From: Arthrobacter sp. S39
Lineage (GTDB): Bacteria; Actinomycetota; Actinomycetes; Actinomycetales; Micrococcaceae
Length of the DNA: 64,000 nucleotides
NCBI RefSeq assembly: GCF_004320525.1
Contig: NZ_SIHX01000001.1
Span: forward strand, 434,001-498,000
Direction of reading: 5' to 3'
Positions within the stretch are counted from its first letter, which is position 1; every line of letters starts with the position of its first letter. Both the position numbers and the translations under genes were made by a program. Of this stretch, positions 54,397 through 64,000 are shown piece after piece. Under the pieces are notes generated by a model. The model searched no databases. It was not told where the DNA came from and saw nothing but the letters and a program-made list of their open reading frames with translations.

Positions 54397-55392
54397 TCAG
54401 CGGGGGACGGGCACTGAGGCCAGGATGCTGGTCAGGACGTCATCCGCCCGGACGCCGTCCATCTGGGCTTCAGGATGCAGTGCCACCCGGTGCCGCAGGC
54501 AGGGCAACGCCAGTGCCTTGACGTCGTCCGGGGTGATGAAGCTCCGGCCGGAGAGCCAGGCCCAGGCCCGCGAGGTGTTGAGGAGGGCTGTGGCGCCGCG
54601 GGGGGATACGCCGAGTTGGAATGAAGGCGCAGACCTGGTGGCACGGACGAGGTCCACAATGTAGCCGATGATTTCGGGTTCGACGGCAACGTTGGCGACG
54701 GCCTGGCGCGCGCGCTCAAGGTCCTGCGCGCCGGCGACTGCCCGGACACCGGCGCCGGCCAGGTCCCGGGGGCTGAACCCTGTTGCGTGCCGGCGTATGA
54801 CCTCCATCTCCTCCGTCCGGTTCGGAAGGGGCATGGTGAGCTTGAGCAGGAAGCGGTCCAGCTGGGCTTCGGGGAGCGGGTATGTTCCCTCGTATTCCAC
54901 CGGATTCTGTGTGGCCGCCACGAGGAAGGGCTCAGGCAGTGGCCGTGACACTCCGTCCACCGAGACCTGCCGCTCTTCCATGGCTTCCAGCAGCGACGCC
55001 TGCGTTTTGGGGGGTGTGCGGTTGATTTCGTCCGCGAGCAGGATATTGGTAAAGACCGGCCCTTCGCGGAAGCTGAACCCGGAGGTGTGCGAGTCATACA
55101 CCAGCGATCCGGTGACATCGCCGGGCATCAGGTCAGGCGTGAACTGCACCCGTTTGGTGTCCAGGCTCAGCGACGCGGAGAGGGCACGCACCAGCAGCGT
55201 CTTGGCCACGCCCGGCACACCCTCGAGCAGCACATGTCCCTGGGCGAGCAGGGCTATCAGCATCCCGGTGACGGTGGCGTCCTGGCCAACCACGGCCTTG
55301 GCCACTTCGTTCCGGACATCGAGGAGAGCCTGCCGTGCGGGATCGTGCTGCATGGGTTCCAGGATCTGCGGGCCGCGGAGCTGTTCGTTCAT
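54397..55392 (-). CDS. MoxR-family AAA+ ATPase
   Basis: 331 aa. Walker A is GVPGVAKT, Walker B ILLADEINR, with sensor region ATQNPVEYEGTYPLPEAQLD and C-terminal lid SPRGATALLN. MoxR ATPases act as chaperones that activate or assemble partner proteins, often with DUF58/VWA proteins. Its start overlaps the DUF4350 gene by 4 nt; the DUF58 gene follows after 5 nt. Confidence 0.95.
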   Translation of the reverse strand: MNEQLRGPQILEPMQHDPARQALLDVRNEVAKAVVGQDATVTGMLIALLAQGHVLLEGVPGVAKTLLVRALSASLSLDTKRVQFTPDLMPGDVTGSLVYDSHTSGFSFREGPVFTNILLADEINRTPPKTQASLLEAMEERQVSVDGVSRPLPEPFLVAATQNPVEYEGTYPLPEAQLDRFLLKLTMPLPNRTEEMEVIRRHATGFSPRDLAGAGVRAVAGAQDLERARQAVANVAVEPEIIGYIVDLVRATRSAPSFQLGVSPRGATALLNTSRAWAWLSGRSFITPDDVKALALPCLRHRVALHPEAQMDGVRADDVLTSILASVPVPR

Positions 55393-56609
55393 CGGGTCCT
55401 TACCTCATTCTCTAGTTCGTCCAGCTCCTGGGACCATCGCACCAGCCTGGCTTCGTTCGGGGGCCGTTCATTGATCAGTTCCCGGAGGCTGTCCTCCGGC
55501 CGGTTCACAAGGCGCGCCACGGCCCGGGCAACGTCGTCGGCCGATGCGTCAGGTCCCAGCCTGAGTTCCTTCGCCAGCCTGACCAGGGTGCCTGCCCGGA
55601 GGTTCTCCCTGGCACGGTCCACCGCGTGCGAATCGTGGTAGAGCCGCGCCCGGCCCTCGGCCGTTTCCGCGGCCTTGACCACCACGGGCAGCGGTTCAAA
55701 GACCAGCGGGCCAAAGCGGCGGCCGCGCCAGACCATGGCCAGGACGGCGACGAACACCAGCCACGGTCCGAGGAACGGCACCCAGCCGGGAGCGAGTTCG
55801 CTGAGCGTTTGCGGGGACCCGGCACCATTCACGTCGCCGAGGCCGGGCAGGTACCAGACCAGGTCCCCGGAACCGCCCAATGTCCGGAGCGCAAGGGCTG
55901 AATGTCCGTGCTCGCCGAGTCCGGCGTTGCTGATCAATGCGGTGCTTCCCAGGACTGTCAGTGTGCCGTCTTCGGTGGACGCAAGCAGGCCGGCTTCTGA
56001 ACCCGGCGGCCGGTAGCATACAGTGCCCCCGCCCTCGTCGCCGTACAGGAATCCGGACTCCCCGGAAACTGTTCCGGCTGTTTCGGCATCGTTGTTCCAA
56101 CAGCCGGGCTCCAGGGTTGGGGACGTCTGCGGCACCACGCCTGCCTGGCTGATGCCTGCATCCAGTGCCCTCAGGGTGTTGAGCCGCGGCGTGACCAGCA
56201 CTACACGTGTCGCCTCGACGGCCAACCGTTCCAGCTGGGACGCGTCGAGGAAGCCGTTCCGGTCGTACAGCAGCAGCGTTGAATCGGGGCTGGCCTGGAG
56301 GGCAGCAAGTGCGGCACCAAACGAATCGGCGCTGGCCACCTTCACCCCGTGCCGGCCCAGGATCTCGCTCGCCGCCCTGCCGCCCTCGGGCCCTGCATTG
56401 CGGACGGACAGCGGAACCGAATCACCTTGAGGGGCCAGTTGGGTAAAGATGGTGATCGCCAGGGCGACGGCGAACACCGCTGCCGCCACTGCCGGGCCGC
56501 GGTGGCGGCGGAGCCAGCCCAACGGCCTGGCGGGCAGTGGCGCGTTGGGCGCATCACCGGGCGCAGCACCGGACGCGGCTGCGGTGCCGGCACCGGGGTC
56601 CGCAGTCAT
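55389..56609 (-). CDS. DUF4350 domain membrane protein
   Basis: 406 aa. Pro/Ala-rich N-terminus, a membrane helix at about 38-57 (AVAAAVFAVALAITIFTQLA), an external DUF4350 domain with LSVRNAGPEGGRAASEIL and a second helix at about 280-300. The fold is related to GATase/ABC-type auxiliary domains and it always travels with MoxR and DUF58. Both ends overlap neighbours by 4 nt. Confidence 0.88.
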   Translation of the reverse strand: MTADPGAGTAAASGAAPGDAPNAPLPARPLGWLRRHRGPAVAAAVFAVALAITIFTQLAPQGDSVPLSVRNAGPEGGRAASEILGRHGVKVASADSFGAALAALQASPDSTLLLYDRNGFLDASQLERLAVEATRVVLVTPRLNTLRALDAGISQAGVVPQTSPTLEPGCWNNDAETAGTVSGESGFLYGDEGGGTVCYRPPGSEAGLLASTEDGTLTVLGSTALISNAGLGEHGHSALALRTLGGSGDLVWYLPGLGDVNGAGSPQTLSELAPGWVPFLGPWLVFVAVLAMVWRGRRFGPLVFEPLPVVVKAAETAEGRARLYHDSHAVDRARENLRAGTLVRLAKELRLGPDASADDVARAVARLVNRPEDSLRELINERPPNEARLVRWSQELDELENEVRTR

Positions 56610-57247
56610 GGGGCAACCGCTGGGTAGGCCGGGGCGCTGCCGGGTTTAAGGGACTGCAGCGAAGCATCGAGAGCCGTCATGGCGTCGTAGTCGGCGCGAG
56701 CGGCCGTGCCGTGCCCGTAGCGGATCCGGTCGAACGTCCTGGCGGCCTGGTCCAGCCGCCGGGCCTCGGGAACAAAAACGCCGGCAAGTTCGCGTGCCAC
56801 TTCATCCGCAGTCCTGCCCGGCCGGACGTCCAGGATGCTCCGGTCCTCGGCCGCGCGGACCAGCGCGCGGAAGCAGTGCACGACGGCGGTACCCCAGTCT
56901 CGCCGGTCCGCCGCGGCTGCGGCGCTTCCCCGGTAGTCCGAGGCACTCACGGACGTGTCGTCGTCGAACACCTCTGCCGCATTCTTAATCCGGGCGTTCA
57001 AGCGGGGGCGCGCCACGATGATCGCGGCGGCGATCAGCACGGCGATGACCACCCCGGTCAGCGGCGCCGCCACATTTCCTTCCACACCGGACGGGCCCTC
57101 CAGTGAGGCCAGCCAGTCCAGGAAGCCGCGCCAGAGTTCATCCACCCAGCCAGGTTCGGCGCTTCGGTACTCGGGCTTGGCCAGTTCTTCGGCGGCCCAG
57201 CGGCGGGCTTCGTCGGCGTCGGGCAGGACAGGAGGTTCAGCGGACAT
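56606..57247 (-). CDS. DUF4129 domain membrane protein
   Basis: 213 aa from the ATG at 57247; a GTG four codons upstream (57259) is possible. One membrane helix (about 65-85, LTGVVIAVLIAAAIIVAR) precedes a helical DUF4129 domain with DWGTAVVHCFRALVRAAEDR and GRTADEVARELA. DUF4129 proteins are part of the MoxR/DUF58 module. The start lies inside the end of the upstream membrane-protein gene. Confidence 0.88.
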   Translation of the reverse strand: MSAEPPVLPDADEARRWAAEELAKPEYRSAEPGWVDELWRGFLDWLASLEGPSGVEGNVAAPLTGVVIAVLIAAAIIVARPRLNARIKNAAEVFDDDTSVSASDYRGSAAAAADRRDWGTAVVHCFRALVRAAEDRSILDVRPGRTADEVARELAGVFVPEARRLDQAARTFDRIRYGHGTAARADYDAMTALDASLQSLKPGSAPAYPAVAP

Positions 57248-58502
57248 CGGGCCAGGCACGGTAAGCGGGGCCGGCGCTGAGGTCCGGGCCGCCCTGTGCA
57301 GCCGCGCCGTATACCGGGATGCCCCGGCCGGGAACCCCGTCGGGGTCGGTTCCGGATTCCATCAGGCGCAGGAGCGCGATGTCCAGACCGTCCTTCCGCA
57401 TCCGCAGGTCCAGGTAGAGCAGTGCCATCACTGCTGTCTGGAAGGCATAACCGACGGCGCCGACAAGGGCGCTGATGACCGCGGTTGCGAGGGCGATGGC
57501 CACTCCTGCCGCGATTGCCTCGTCGGGGCCGCCGTGGGGTGAAACCACGGACGTATAGTACGCCGGAAGCAGGCTCACGGGGATGGTCACCACCTGCGCG
57601 ATGAAGGCGACCATGATTGAAACCACCAGGGTGATTCCCAGGATCCGCCACCAGTTGCCCCGGGTCAGCTGCCACGACCTGCGGAGTCCGTCCACGGCGC
57701 CCAGCTCCTCGATCACCACCGCGGCGGGCGCCACGAGGATCTTGATGTAGATCCAGACCGACAGGGCGATGCCGCCAAAGCCGAGCGGGATCAGGATCAG
57801 GGCGCCGACTCCGCCCAGCGCAGCGATCACGAGGACCATCAGGCCCACAAACAGGGCCGCGCCCACGAGCCAGCCCAGGACCATCAGGCAGGCCAGCCTG
57901 ATCAGGGCACCTGCACGGGACCGGGCCAGCGCCCACATCTGCCGGAAGCCTGTGGTGCGGTTCAGGACCGAACGGGCCACCGGCACCACCATGGCGCCCT
58001 GCAGGACTGCCGCGAGGAACACGGTCAGGACCGCCACCAGAAGGACTGCTGCAAGGACGGTGAAGCCCATGGAGACCATGTCCTGCTCGTTGAGGCTTTT
58101 GATCCAGGTTTCCAGGGAAGCCGCCGAGGCGACGGAACCTGCGGTGAGGACGGCTGTGAGGACCACTGCCAGGGACTGCGCCAGCAGCGCCGCTCCCAAC
58201 ATTGCCCGGGCGTTGCGCCTGATGGTCTGGAAGGAGCCGTCGATGATTTCGCCGAACATCAGCGGCCGCAACGGAATGATGCCGGGCTTGGGCGGGGCAA
58301 CGTACTGCGGCTGCCGGTAGGGCGGCGGACCGCCGTAGGGGTTGTAGGGCGGCTGTCCCCACTGCGGCTGATGCGCCGGGCCGGCAGGCGGACCCCACAC
58401 AGGCTGGCCGCCCCACTGGGGCTGGCCGGAACCAGGCTGGGGCTGCCATGGCGGCCCGCCGGGCTGTAGCGGCCGCTGCATGTTCGGATCCTGTTGTGAC
58501 AA
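57237..58502 (-). CDS. Multi-pass membrane protein, GDPD-membrane-domain type
   Basis: 421 aa. The first ~70 residues are Pro/Gln/Gly/Tyr-rich and contain repeats like QPQWGQPP. The rest has about six membrane helices, starting after IIPLRPLMFGEIIDGSF, a motif of the family annotated as glycerophosphoryl diester phosphodiesterase membrane domain. No phosphodiesterase catalytic domain is present. First gene of the MoxR cluster, divergent from mtrA across ~190 bp. Confidence 0.85.
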   Translation of the reverse strand: MSQQDPNMQRPLQPGGPPWQPQPGSGQPQWGGQPVWGPPAGPAHQPQWGQPPYNPYGGPPPYRQPQYVAPPKPGIIPLRPLMFGEIIDGSFQTIRRNARAMLGAALLAQSLAVVLTAVLTAGSVASAASLETWIKSLNEQDMVSMGFTVLAAVLLVAVLTVFLAAVLQGAMVVPVARSVLNRTTGFRQMWALARSRAGALIRLACLMVLGWLVGAALFVGLMVLVIAALGGVGALILIPLGFGGIALSVWIYIKILVAPAAVVIEELGAVDGLRRSWQLTRGNWWRILGITLVVSIMVAFIAQVVTIPVSLLPAYYTSVVSPHGGPDEAIAAGVAIALATAVISALVGAVGYAFQTAVMALLYLDLRMRKDGLDIALLRLMESGTDPDGVPGRGIPVYGAAAQGGPDLSAGPAYRAWPDVR

Positions 58503-58691
58503 CCTGTTCCTTCCCCCGGATGGAACCGGACGCTTGCAGTCGGGCGCCGTTGCCGCAGTTCAGCGGCGAGGGCGCCGGGCAAGGCCGGCACGCTCCCAGC
58601 CTATAGTTCAGGCGTCGGGCGTCATAGCGTTGCGCCATGCCGTGGCGGCGATCAACAGGACAAAGGGTGGGCAATAAGGGAATATATAACT

Positions 58692-59366
58692 ATGAAGGCA
58701 CGCATTCTGGTAGTTGACGATGACGAAGCGCTGGCCGAAATGATCGGAATTGTGCTGCGCAATGACGGCTTCGAGCCGGTCTTCTGCGCAGACGGCGGCC
58801 AGGCGCTGGATGTGTTCCGTTCATCGAAGCCGGACCTCGTGCTGCTCGACCTGATGCTTCCCGGCGTGGATGGCATTGAAGTCTGCCGGCAGATCCGTTC
58901 CGAATCGGACGTTCCCATCGTGATGCTCACCGCCAAGTCGGACACGTCCGACGTCGTCCGCGGGCTTGAGTCCGGCGCCGACGATTACGTCCCCAAACCG
59001 TTTAAGCCGGCCGAGCTGGTGGCGCGGGTCCGGGCGCGGCTGAGGCCGGGCGACCAGAAGGCGCCGGAAACGCTCCGGATCGCCGATGTCACCATTGACG
59101 TGGCCGGCCACACTGTGAGCCGCGGAAACGAACGCATCTCCCTGACCCCGCTGGAGTTCGACCTCCTCGTTGCCCTTGCGCGGAAACCGTGGCAGGTATT
59201 TACCCGCGAACTGCTGCTTGAGCAGGTCTGGGGCTACCGCCACGCGGCGGACACGAGGCTCGTGAACGTCCATGTGCAGCGCCTCCGGTCCAAGATCGAG
59301 CGGGACCCGGAAGCCCCGGAAGTAGTATTGACGGTTCGTGGTGTCGGCTACAAAGCAGGTTCCTGA
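58692..59366 (+). CDS. mtrA: Response regulator MtrA
   Basis: 224 aa OmpR/PhoB type. Receiver with ILVVDDDEALAEMIG and phospho-acceptor D53 (LVLLDLMLPG), conserved KPFKPAELVARV, and a winged-helix DNA-binding domain with LTPLEFDLLVALARKPWQVF. MtrA controls cell division and wall genes in actinobacteria. The kinase gene overlaps its 3' end. Confidence 0.96.
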   Translation: MKARILVVDDDEALAEMIGIVLRNDGFEPVFCADGGQALDVFRSSKPDLVLLDLMLPGVDGIEVCRQIRSESDVPIVMLTAKSDTSDVVRGLESGADDYVPKPFKPAELVARVRARLRPGDQKAPETLRIADVTIDVAGHTVSRGNERISLTPLEFDLLVALARKPWQVFTRELLLEQVWGYRHAADTRLVNVHVQRLRSKIERDPEAPEVVLTVRGVGYKAGS

Positions 59367-61290
59367 CCCCTCAGGAGCAGACGGCGGGCGTGCTCCGGAC
59401 GGAACCGCAGCGGAACACGCTGCACGTCCGGAGGAACATCACGTTGCCCCGGAGCATACGGACGCCCTGGCAGCGAGCCTCGAGCAGCTGCCCTTCCGGG
59501 CCCGCATCTGGAAGCGCAGGGCAGTTATTGTCAGCCTGCGTGTTGCACGCCTGGTCAGCACCGGAGTCCGCAGGTTTTTCCCCGCACTGCGCTACATCGC
59601 GCAATCGCTTCACCGCCGGTGGCGCCGGTCGCTGCAGTTCCGGACGGTACTGACAACCCTGCTGCTTGCGGTGACGTCGTTCGCCGTGGTGGGCGCATAC
59701 CTCTCGAACCAGATTGCCAACAACCTGTTCCAGGAACGCCTGACCCAGGCCGAGTCCGAGACCCGCTACAACGTCAAGCAGGTGCAGGATACCTTCGACG
59801 GCGCCCAGGTCACGGACCAGTCCAGCGTCATCACCCTGGTCTACGACACCCTCAACGCCGTGGAGGGCCGGGGATCGGTGATCCAGCGGCGGTATGTTTT
59901 TGAGGCCATGCCGCAGCAGACGAAACCCCGCAACCGCTGGGTGGAATCCCGGGCGTCCGACCAACTGACCGTCAGTGTCATCCCGCCGGACCTGCGCAAA
60001 GCTGTCCAGGAATCCGGCAAGGACCAGTACTGGGCCTCAACGGTCATTCCGGTGGGAACCGAAGACCGGCCGGGCATCGCCGTCGGCAACAAGGTGACCT
60101 TCAACGGAACGGTGTACGAGCTCTACCTGATCTACGACCTGAACACCGCGCAGCAGACCCTCGACGAAATCCAAAGTGTGCTCTGGGCCGGCGGCGCCGT
60201 CCTGGTCCTGATGATCGGCGCCATTGCCTGGTACGTCACCCGCAACGTTGTCAGCCCGGTCAGCCATGCCGCCGTCGTCTCCGAAAAACTGGCCGCGGGC
60301 CAGCTGCAGGAGCGCATGGTGGTTAAGGGTGAGGACGAGGTGGCACGCCTCGGCGCGTCCTTCAACCATATGGCAGCCAGCCTGCAGGAGCAGATCACGC
60401 AGCTGGCCACCCTGTCCCAGATGCAGCAACGGTTCGTCTCGGACGTTTCCCACGAACTGCGGACGCCGCTGACCACCGTCCGGATGGCCGCCGAAGTGCT
60501 GTTCGACGCACGCCACGACTTTGATCCCATCAACAAGCGCTCCGCTGAACTTCTATACAACCAGGTGGAGCGGTTCCAGTCCCTGCTGTCCGACCTCCTG
60601 GAGATTTCCCGCTTTGATGCCGGAGTTGCCATGCTCGATGCGGAGCCGGAGGACATCCTGCAGGTTATCGCCCACGTCATCGAAGGCGCGGCTCCCGTGG
60701 CCGCCGAATACGGGTCAGAGATCATCCTGCGGGGACCGGCCAGCGGGATTGTGGTGGAGATGGATTCCCGCCGGATCGACAGGATCCTGCGTAACCTGAT
60801 CCTCAATGCCGTGGAACACGGGGAGGGAAAACCGGTGACCATTACGGTGGCCGCCAACCAGACCGCCGTCGGCGTTGCTGTCAGGGACCAGGGCATCGGC
60901 ATGACGCCGGCGGAAGCCGCGCGTGTATTCGACAGGTTCTGGCGCGCCGACCCCGCCCGTGCGCGGACCACGGGCGGCAGCGGCCTGGGGTTGTCCATTG
61001 CCATGGAGGACACCAAACTTCACAACGGCTGGCTGCAGGCGTGGGGAAACAAGGGGAGCGGAGCCAACTTCCGGCTGACCGTCCCCCTCCGCCAGGGCGA
61101 CGAGATCGACAGGTCTCCGGTCCAGCTTGAACCGGAGGACATCGTGCTGCCGGGCGTACCGGAAGACCGGAACGTCATGGTCCTTGGTCCGGGCCCTGCC
61201 GCCCGGCCCGCCACGGCCGGAACAACCCGCAGCGACGTGTCCCCATCATCGAAGACCGCGGTGCACGTGCCGCCCAAGGAGCCCTCATGA
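59338..61290 (+). CDS. mtrB: Sensor histidine kinase MtrB
   Basis: 650 aa from a GTG at 59338 (59341 is also possible), overlapping mtrA by 29 nt. Two membrane helices (about 102-122 and 281-303) flank an external sensor; HAMP, HisKA with H372 ([14 protein letters not shown]) and an HATPase domain with [16 protein letters not shown] follow. The tail (about 575-650) is Pro/Ala-rich. It phosphorylates MtrA. LpqB, encoded next, modulates it. Confidence 0.95.
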   Translation: MVSATKQVPDPSGADGGRAPDGTAAEHAARPEEHHVAPEHTDALAASLEQLPFRARIWKRRAVIVSLRVARLVSTGVRRFFPALRYIAQSLHRRWRRSLQFRTVLTTLLLAVTSFAVVGAYLSNQIANNLFQERLTQAESETRYNVKQVQDTFDGAQVTDQSSVITLVYDTLNAVEGRGSVIQRRYVFEAMPQQTKPRNRWVESRASDQLTVSVIPPDLRKAVQESGKDQYWASTVIPVGTEDRPGIAVGNKVTFNGTVYELYLIYDLNTAQQTLDEIQSVLWAGGAVLVLMIGAIAWYVTRNVVSPVSHAAVVSEKLAAGQLQERMVVKGEDEVARLGASFNHMAASLQEQITQLATLSQMQQRFVSDVSHELRTPLTTVRMAAEVLFDARHDFDPINKRSAELLYNQVERFQSLLSDLLEISRFDAGVAMLDAEPEDILQVIAHVIEGAAPVAAEYGSEIILRGPASGIVVEMDSRRIDRILRNLILNAVEHGEGKPVTITVAANQTAVGVAVRDQGIGMTPAEAARVFDRFWRADPARARTTGGSGLGLSIAMEDTKLHNGWLQAWGNKGSGANFRLTVPLRQGDEIDRSPVQLEPEDIVLPGVPEDRNVMVLGPGPAARPATAGTTRSDVSPSSKTAVHVPPKEPS

Positions 61291-63005
61291 CAGGACAGCA
61301 GCAACGCTGGCGCCAAAGGGCAGCCGTGCTGCTGGTGCTGCTGGTACTGGTGGTCTCCGGCTGTGCACGGATCCCAACGGCCGGGCCCGTCGGCAAGAGC
61401 ACCGACGAAAGTGCCGGGAACCTCAATGCACCCGTTTTCCTGCCGGCCGCGCCCCAGCCCGGCGCAGCCCCCGAGACGATCATTGAGGACTTCTACCGTG
61501 CCGGCAGCGGCTATGAGGACGACTACGCTGTAGCCCGCGAATACCTGACGCAGGCGTCCTCTGTGGCCTGGAAGCCTGACCAGCGCGCCCTGGTCTACCG
61601 CGAGGCACGCGTGGTGGGCACCGCCGTCGAAAACGTCTACAACTACGAGCTGGATGTTGCCTATACGGTCGACGCCGACGGGATCGCCACGCAGGCGCCC
61701 GAAGGCACCACCGAGAATATCCCGGCCACGTTAACCCACGTGGACGGTGAATGGCGGATCTCGGCCATTCCGGACGGGACAGCCATCCCGGAAGAAACCT
61801 TCAAGGTCATCTACGGCGCGTATCCGATCTACTTCTACGATCCGAGTTTCACCTACGCCGTTCCCGACGTCCGCTGGTTCATCAAGAACAAAACCGTCAA
61901 GGCAATGACCAGCGCCCTTCTCGCCGGGCCGGCCCCCTACCTCCGGGGCGCCGTGGCCAGTGCCTTCCCGTCGGGCATCAAACTCGCCAGGGAATCCGTC
62001 CCCGTGGTGTCCGGCGCTGCGCAGGTGGACCTCACTGCGAAGGAGCTGTCGGAAGCCTCCACGGAGGACAGGCTCCGGATGCAGACCCAGCTGGCGCTGA
62101 CGTTCCGCAGCCAGCCGGACGTGGTGAACGTTGAGCTGCGTGCCAACCAGGACCTGGTCCGGGTCGAGGACAACGGTTCGGTGCTGCCGCCTGTCCAGGA
62201 CAAAGGCGTCCCCGCACGGCAGATCGCGATCAGCGGCAACGAGCTGGTGCGCTACGAGAACAACCGTATTTCCCCGCTGCCGGACATGCAGCCAGTGTCC
62301 GCCCTTGGACCGCGCTACCCGGCTGAATCTCCGGTGTCACAGACCGTGGCGTTCCTTAATGAAAGCCGGACCACGCTCTACAGCATGGTTCCCGGGCAGC
62401 CCGCACGGGCGCTCACCACGCGCAGCACACTCACGCATCCGACCTTCAGCCTCCAGGACTGGGTCTGGACTGCCGGTCCGGGAGCTGCCGGTGGCACGGA
62501 AATTGTGGCCTACCGGCCCGTGGGCGTGGCGGAAGGCGCGGCGGTTCCCACGGTGACCCTGGCGCCGTCGTGGCTTGCCGGCAGGACGGTGAAGGACCTG
62601 AGGGTCTCCCGTGAGGGTGTACGCGTGCTGGTGATCTCCGAGCAGAACGGAAAGACCCGGGTCCAGGTCGCCGGCATCATCCGCGGCGCCGACGGCACAC
62701 CCAAGGAACTGACGACGCCGGTCACGCTCGCAACCGGGACCGACCCGGACCAGGGTGTCTGGGTCAGCGACACCGTTGTAGCGGTCATGAAGGGCTCGGC
62801 AGCAGCGAATGTGACACCCGAGCTGCTGTCCCTGACCTCCGGGCAGCCGCAGCAGCTGGCACCGTGGCCCGGTCTCGTTGCGCTCAGTGCAGGCAACGGG
62901 GCCGAGGAGATCTACGGCCAATCCTCCGACGGCATTTTCCAGCGGCTGGGCAACGGCTGGTCGCCGCAGCTCAAGGGACCGGTCGACCCCTCGTTTCCGG
63001 GCTAG
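61287..63005 (+). CDS. lpqB: Lipoprotein LpqB
   Basis: 572 aa with lipobox VSG-C26, start overlapping the mtrB stop in ATGA. A GerMN domain (about 190-310) with [23 protein letters not shown] sequence is followed by the LpqB beta-propeller domain. In mycobacteria and Streptomyces LpqB binds the external part of MtrB and affects MtrA activation. Coupled translation of all three supports a complex. Confidence 0.95.
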   Translation: MTGQQQRWRQRAAVLLVLLVLVVSGCARIPTAGPVGKSTDESAGNLNAPVFLPAAPQPGAAPETIIEDFYRAGSGYEDDYAVAREYLTQASSVAWKPDQRALVYREARVVGTAVENVYNYELDVAYTVDADGIATQAPEGTTENIPATLTHVDGEWRISAIPDGTAIPEETFKVIYGAYPIYFYDPSFTYAVPDVRWFIKNKTVKAMTSALLAGPAPYLRGAVASAFPSGIKLARESVPVVSGAAQVDLTAKELSEASTEDRLRMQTQLALTFRSQPDVVNVELRANQDLVRVEDNGSVLPPVQDKGVPARQIAISGNELVRYENNRISPLPDMQPVSALGPRYPAESPVSQTVAFLNESRTTLYSMVPGQPARALTTRSTLTHPTFSLQDWVWTAGPGAAGGTEIVAYRPVGVAEGAAVPTVTLAPSWLAGRTVKDLRVSREGVRVLVISEQNGKTRVQVAGIIRGADGTPKELTTPVTLATGTDPDQGVWVSDTVVAVMKGSAAANVTPELLSLTSGQPQQLAPWPGLVALSAGNGAEEIYGQSSDGIFQRLGNGWSPQLKGPVDPSFPG

Positions 63006-63080
63006 CCCCGGGTGCCGGACTTTTCCACATAGCCGACCCCGGGCCTTCGCCGGCCGTACGCGGGGCGGGAGGATGAGCGG

Positions 63081-64000
63081 GTGACTGCTGCAGCGCCTCC
63101 CCAGGACCATGGCGGCCCCGTTGACCTATTGGCCGGCGACCCCGACCTCCGGCCGGCGCCGCTGCAGCCTGCAAAGCACAGGGGAGTGCATCACCGGCGG
63201 CTCCTGCGTGCGGCCGACCACGTGGCAGCGGCCGCCGCTGAGCTGCTGGCGCTGGCGGTGCCCGTTGACTGCGTCTGCTGCGGCGTGGAGGACCTGGCCC
63301 TCTGCGTATCCTGCGAACGGCGGGTCAGGCAACTGACGCAGCATCCGTTCAGGGCTGAAGCGCAGGCGCCGGCCCTCATGGATGTCGGCGGCGGCGTGAT
63401 ACTTCCCGTTGTCGCGGCAGGGGTCTACCGGGACGAGCTTGCGCAGGCTGTCCTGTCGTTCAAGAGCCACGGCCAGTACCAGCTGAGGCGGGTCCTGGCA
63501 CGGGCACTGGCCCGTGCGGTCCACGCTGCGGTGCCCAACAACCCCGGCATCTGCCTGGTACCCGTCCCCAGCAGCACCGGCGCATTCGTGCGGCGGGGCT
63601 TCAGCCCGGTGCACCTCCTGCTCGGCTCTTCCGCCGCGGGGAGCCTGCTGGCGGGCGCGCCGGTGCTTGATGTGCTGCGGAAGTCGCATCGGCGGCAAGG
63701 AGCGGGCGGCCTCCCCGGCGGTCAGAAGGGCCTCGGACGCGGTGCCCGTGCCAGCCGGGTCCGGGGGTCGATGCGGGTTCCGCTGCGGAAGCTCGACGGC
63801 GTGGCCGGCCGCCGGTGCGTCATCGTCGACGACGTCCTGACCACCGGTGCGACGCTCGCCGAAGCGGCCCGTGCACTGCACGAAAGCGGGGCCGTAGTGG
63901 CCGGTGCGGTGGTGCTCGCCGTGACACGCCCGCCCGATTCAGCTGGCGGCGGAACCGTATCCGCGGAAGCTGGCGGAAAGGGGCCTGACTTAGAAAAAAA
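63081..64000 (+). CDS. ComFC-family phosphoribosyltransferase, 3' end cut by window edge
   Basis: At least 306 aa from a GTG with GGAGG eight bases upstream; no stop before the window ends. An N-terminal zinc ribbon (VCCGVEDLALCVSCERRV, cysteines in pairs) precedes a type I phosphoribosyltransferase fold with the PRPP loop CVIVDDVLTTGATL. The family is related to ComFC, which helps to take up and process DNA during competence; its reaction is unclear. Position after lpqB is conserved in actinobacteria. The very end of the frame, with TTAGAAAAAAA, may be near the true stop or assembly edge. Confidence 0.9.
   Translation, partial: MTAAAPPQDHGGPVDLLAGDPDLRPAPLQPAKHRGVHHRRLLRAADHVAAAAAELLALAVPVDCVCCGVEDLALCVSCERRVRQLTQHPFRAEAQAPALMDVGGGVILPVVAAGVYRDELAQAVLSFKSHGQYQLRRVLARALARAVHAAVPNNPGICLVPVPSSTGAFVRRGFSPVHLLLGSSAAGSLLAGAPVLDVLRKSHRRQGAGGLPGGQKGLGRGARASRVRGSMRVPLRKLDGVAGRRCVIVDDVLTTGATLAEAARALHESGAVVAGAVVLAVTRPPDSAGGGTVSAEAGGKGPDLEK

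Overview
The window comes from a high-G+C actinobacterium, most likely an Arthrobacter/Pseudarthrobacter-type member of the Micrococcaceae. The evidence is gene order and protein content: AdnAB motor-nuclease, UvrD2 with an HRDC tail, SigK/RskA, MtrA-MtrB-LpqB, GTG and TTG starts, and a DNA-repair neighbourhood also known from mycobacteria. Nearly all of it is dense chromosomal core with many 1-4 nt start/stop overlaps; two mobile-element scars interrupt it.

Layout. 1-8.1 kb: a truncated DEDDh exonuclease gene, then an operon of an alkyltransferase-like protein and the two helicase-nuclease subunits AdnA and AdnB. 8.1-9.4 kb: a convergent APH-like kinase. 9.44-12.68 kb: an AT-richer insertion that I read as a decayed Tn7-like (TnsA/TniB-type) transposon. 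It has related inverted ends, frameshifted tnsA and truncated tniB remnants, no recognisable transposase, and one intact cargo gene for a membrane-embedded alpha/beta hydrolase. 12.7-22.6 kb: NudC, UvrD2, a YgjP-type metallopeptidase, a zincin-like protein, a PDZ/Lon-like protease and a UPF0182 membrane protein. 22.7-23.1 kb: two tandem initiator tRNA genes.

23.2-30.7 kb: a cytochrome b-like membrane protein, a photolyase, and an envelope-stress group (PspA, TPM-domain protein, divergent HtrA). 30.9-33.4 kb: electron-transfer flavoprotein beta and alpha and a PIG-L deacetylase. 33.6-38.6 kb: RskA-SigK, TrmL, a DnaJ protein, a lipid kinase and a lipoprotein. 38.6-43.2 kb: a DMT exporter, a cysteine desulfurase, an FAD oxidoreductase and MnmA, the desulfurase being the probable sulfur source for MnmA. 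43.3-44.8 kb: an intact IS30-family element sitting inside a hairpin downstream of mnmA.

45-50.6 kb: a peptide ABC transporter operon with a fused double ATPase. 50.8-52.3 kb: chorismate mutase overlapping a cysteine-free MetE-like protein. 52.3-58.5 kb (minus strand): a MoxR/DUF58/DUF4350/DUF4129 cluster led by a large membrane protein and followed by a DUF4166 gene. 58.7-64 kb: mtrA-mtrB-lpqB and a ComFC-type phosphoribosyltransferase gene that runs off the end.

The least ordinary parts are the Tn7-like relic with its hydrolase cargo, the IS30 copy whose left end can fold over its own start codon, and several proteins whose expected catalytic or metal-binding residues are missing (alkyltransferase-like protein, AdnA motif II, MetE-like protein, zincin-like protein). 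No search could be run; family names rest on motifs and gene order read from the sequence.
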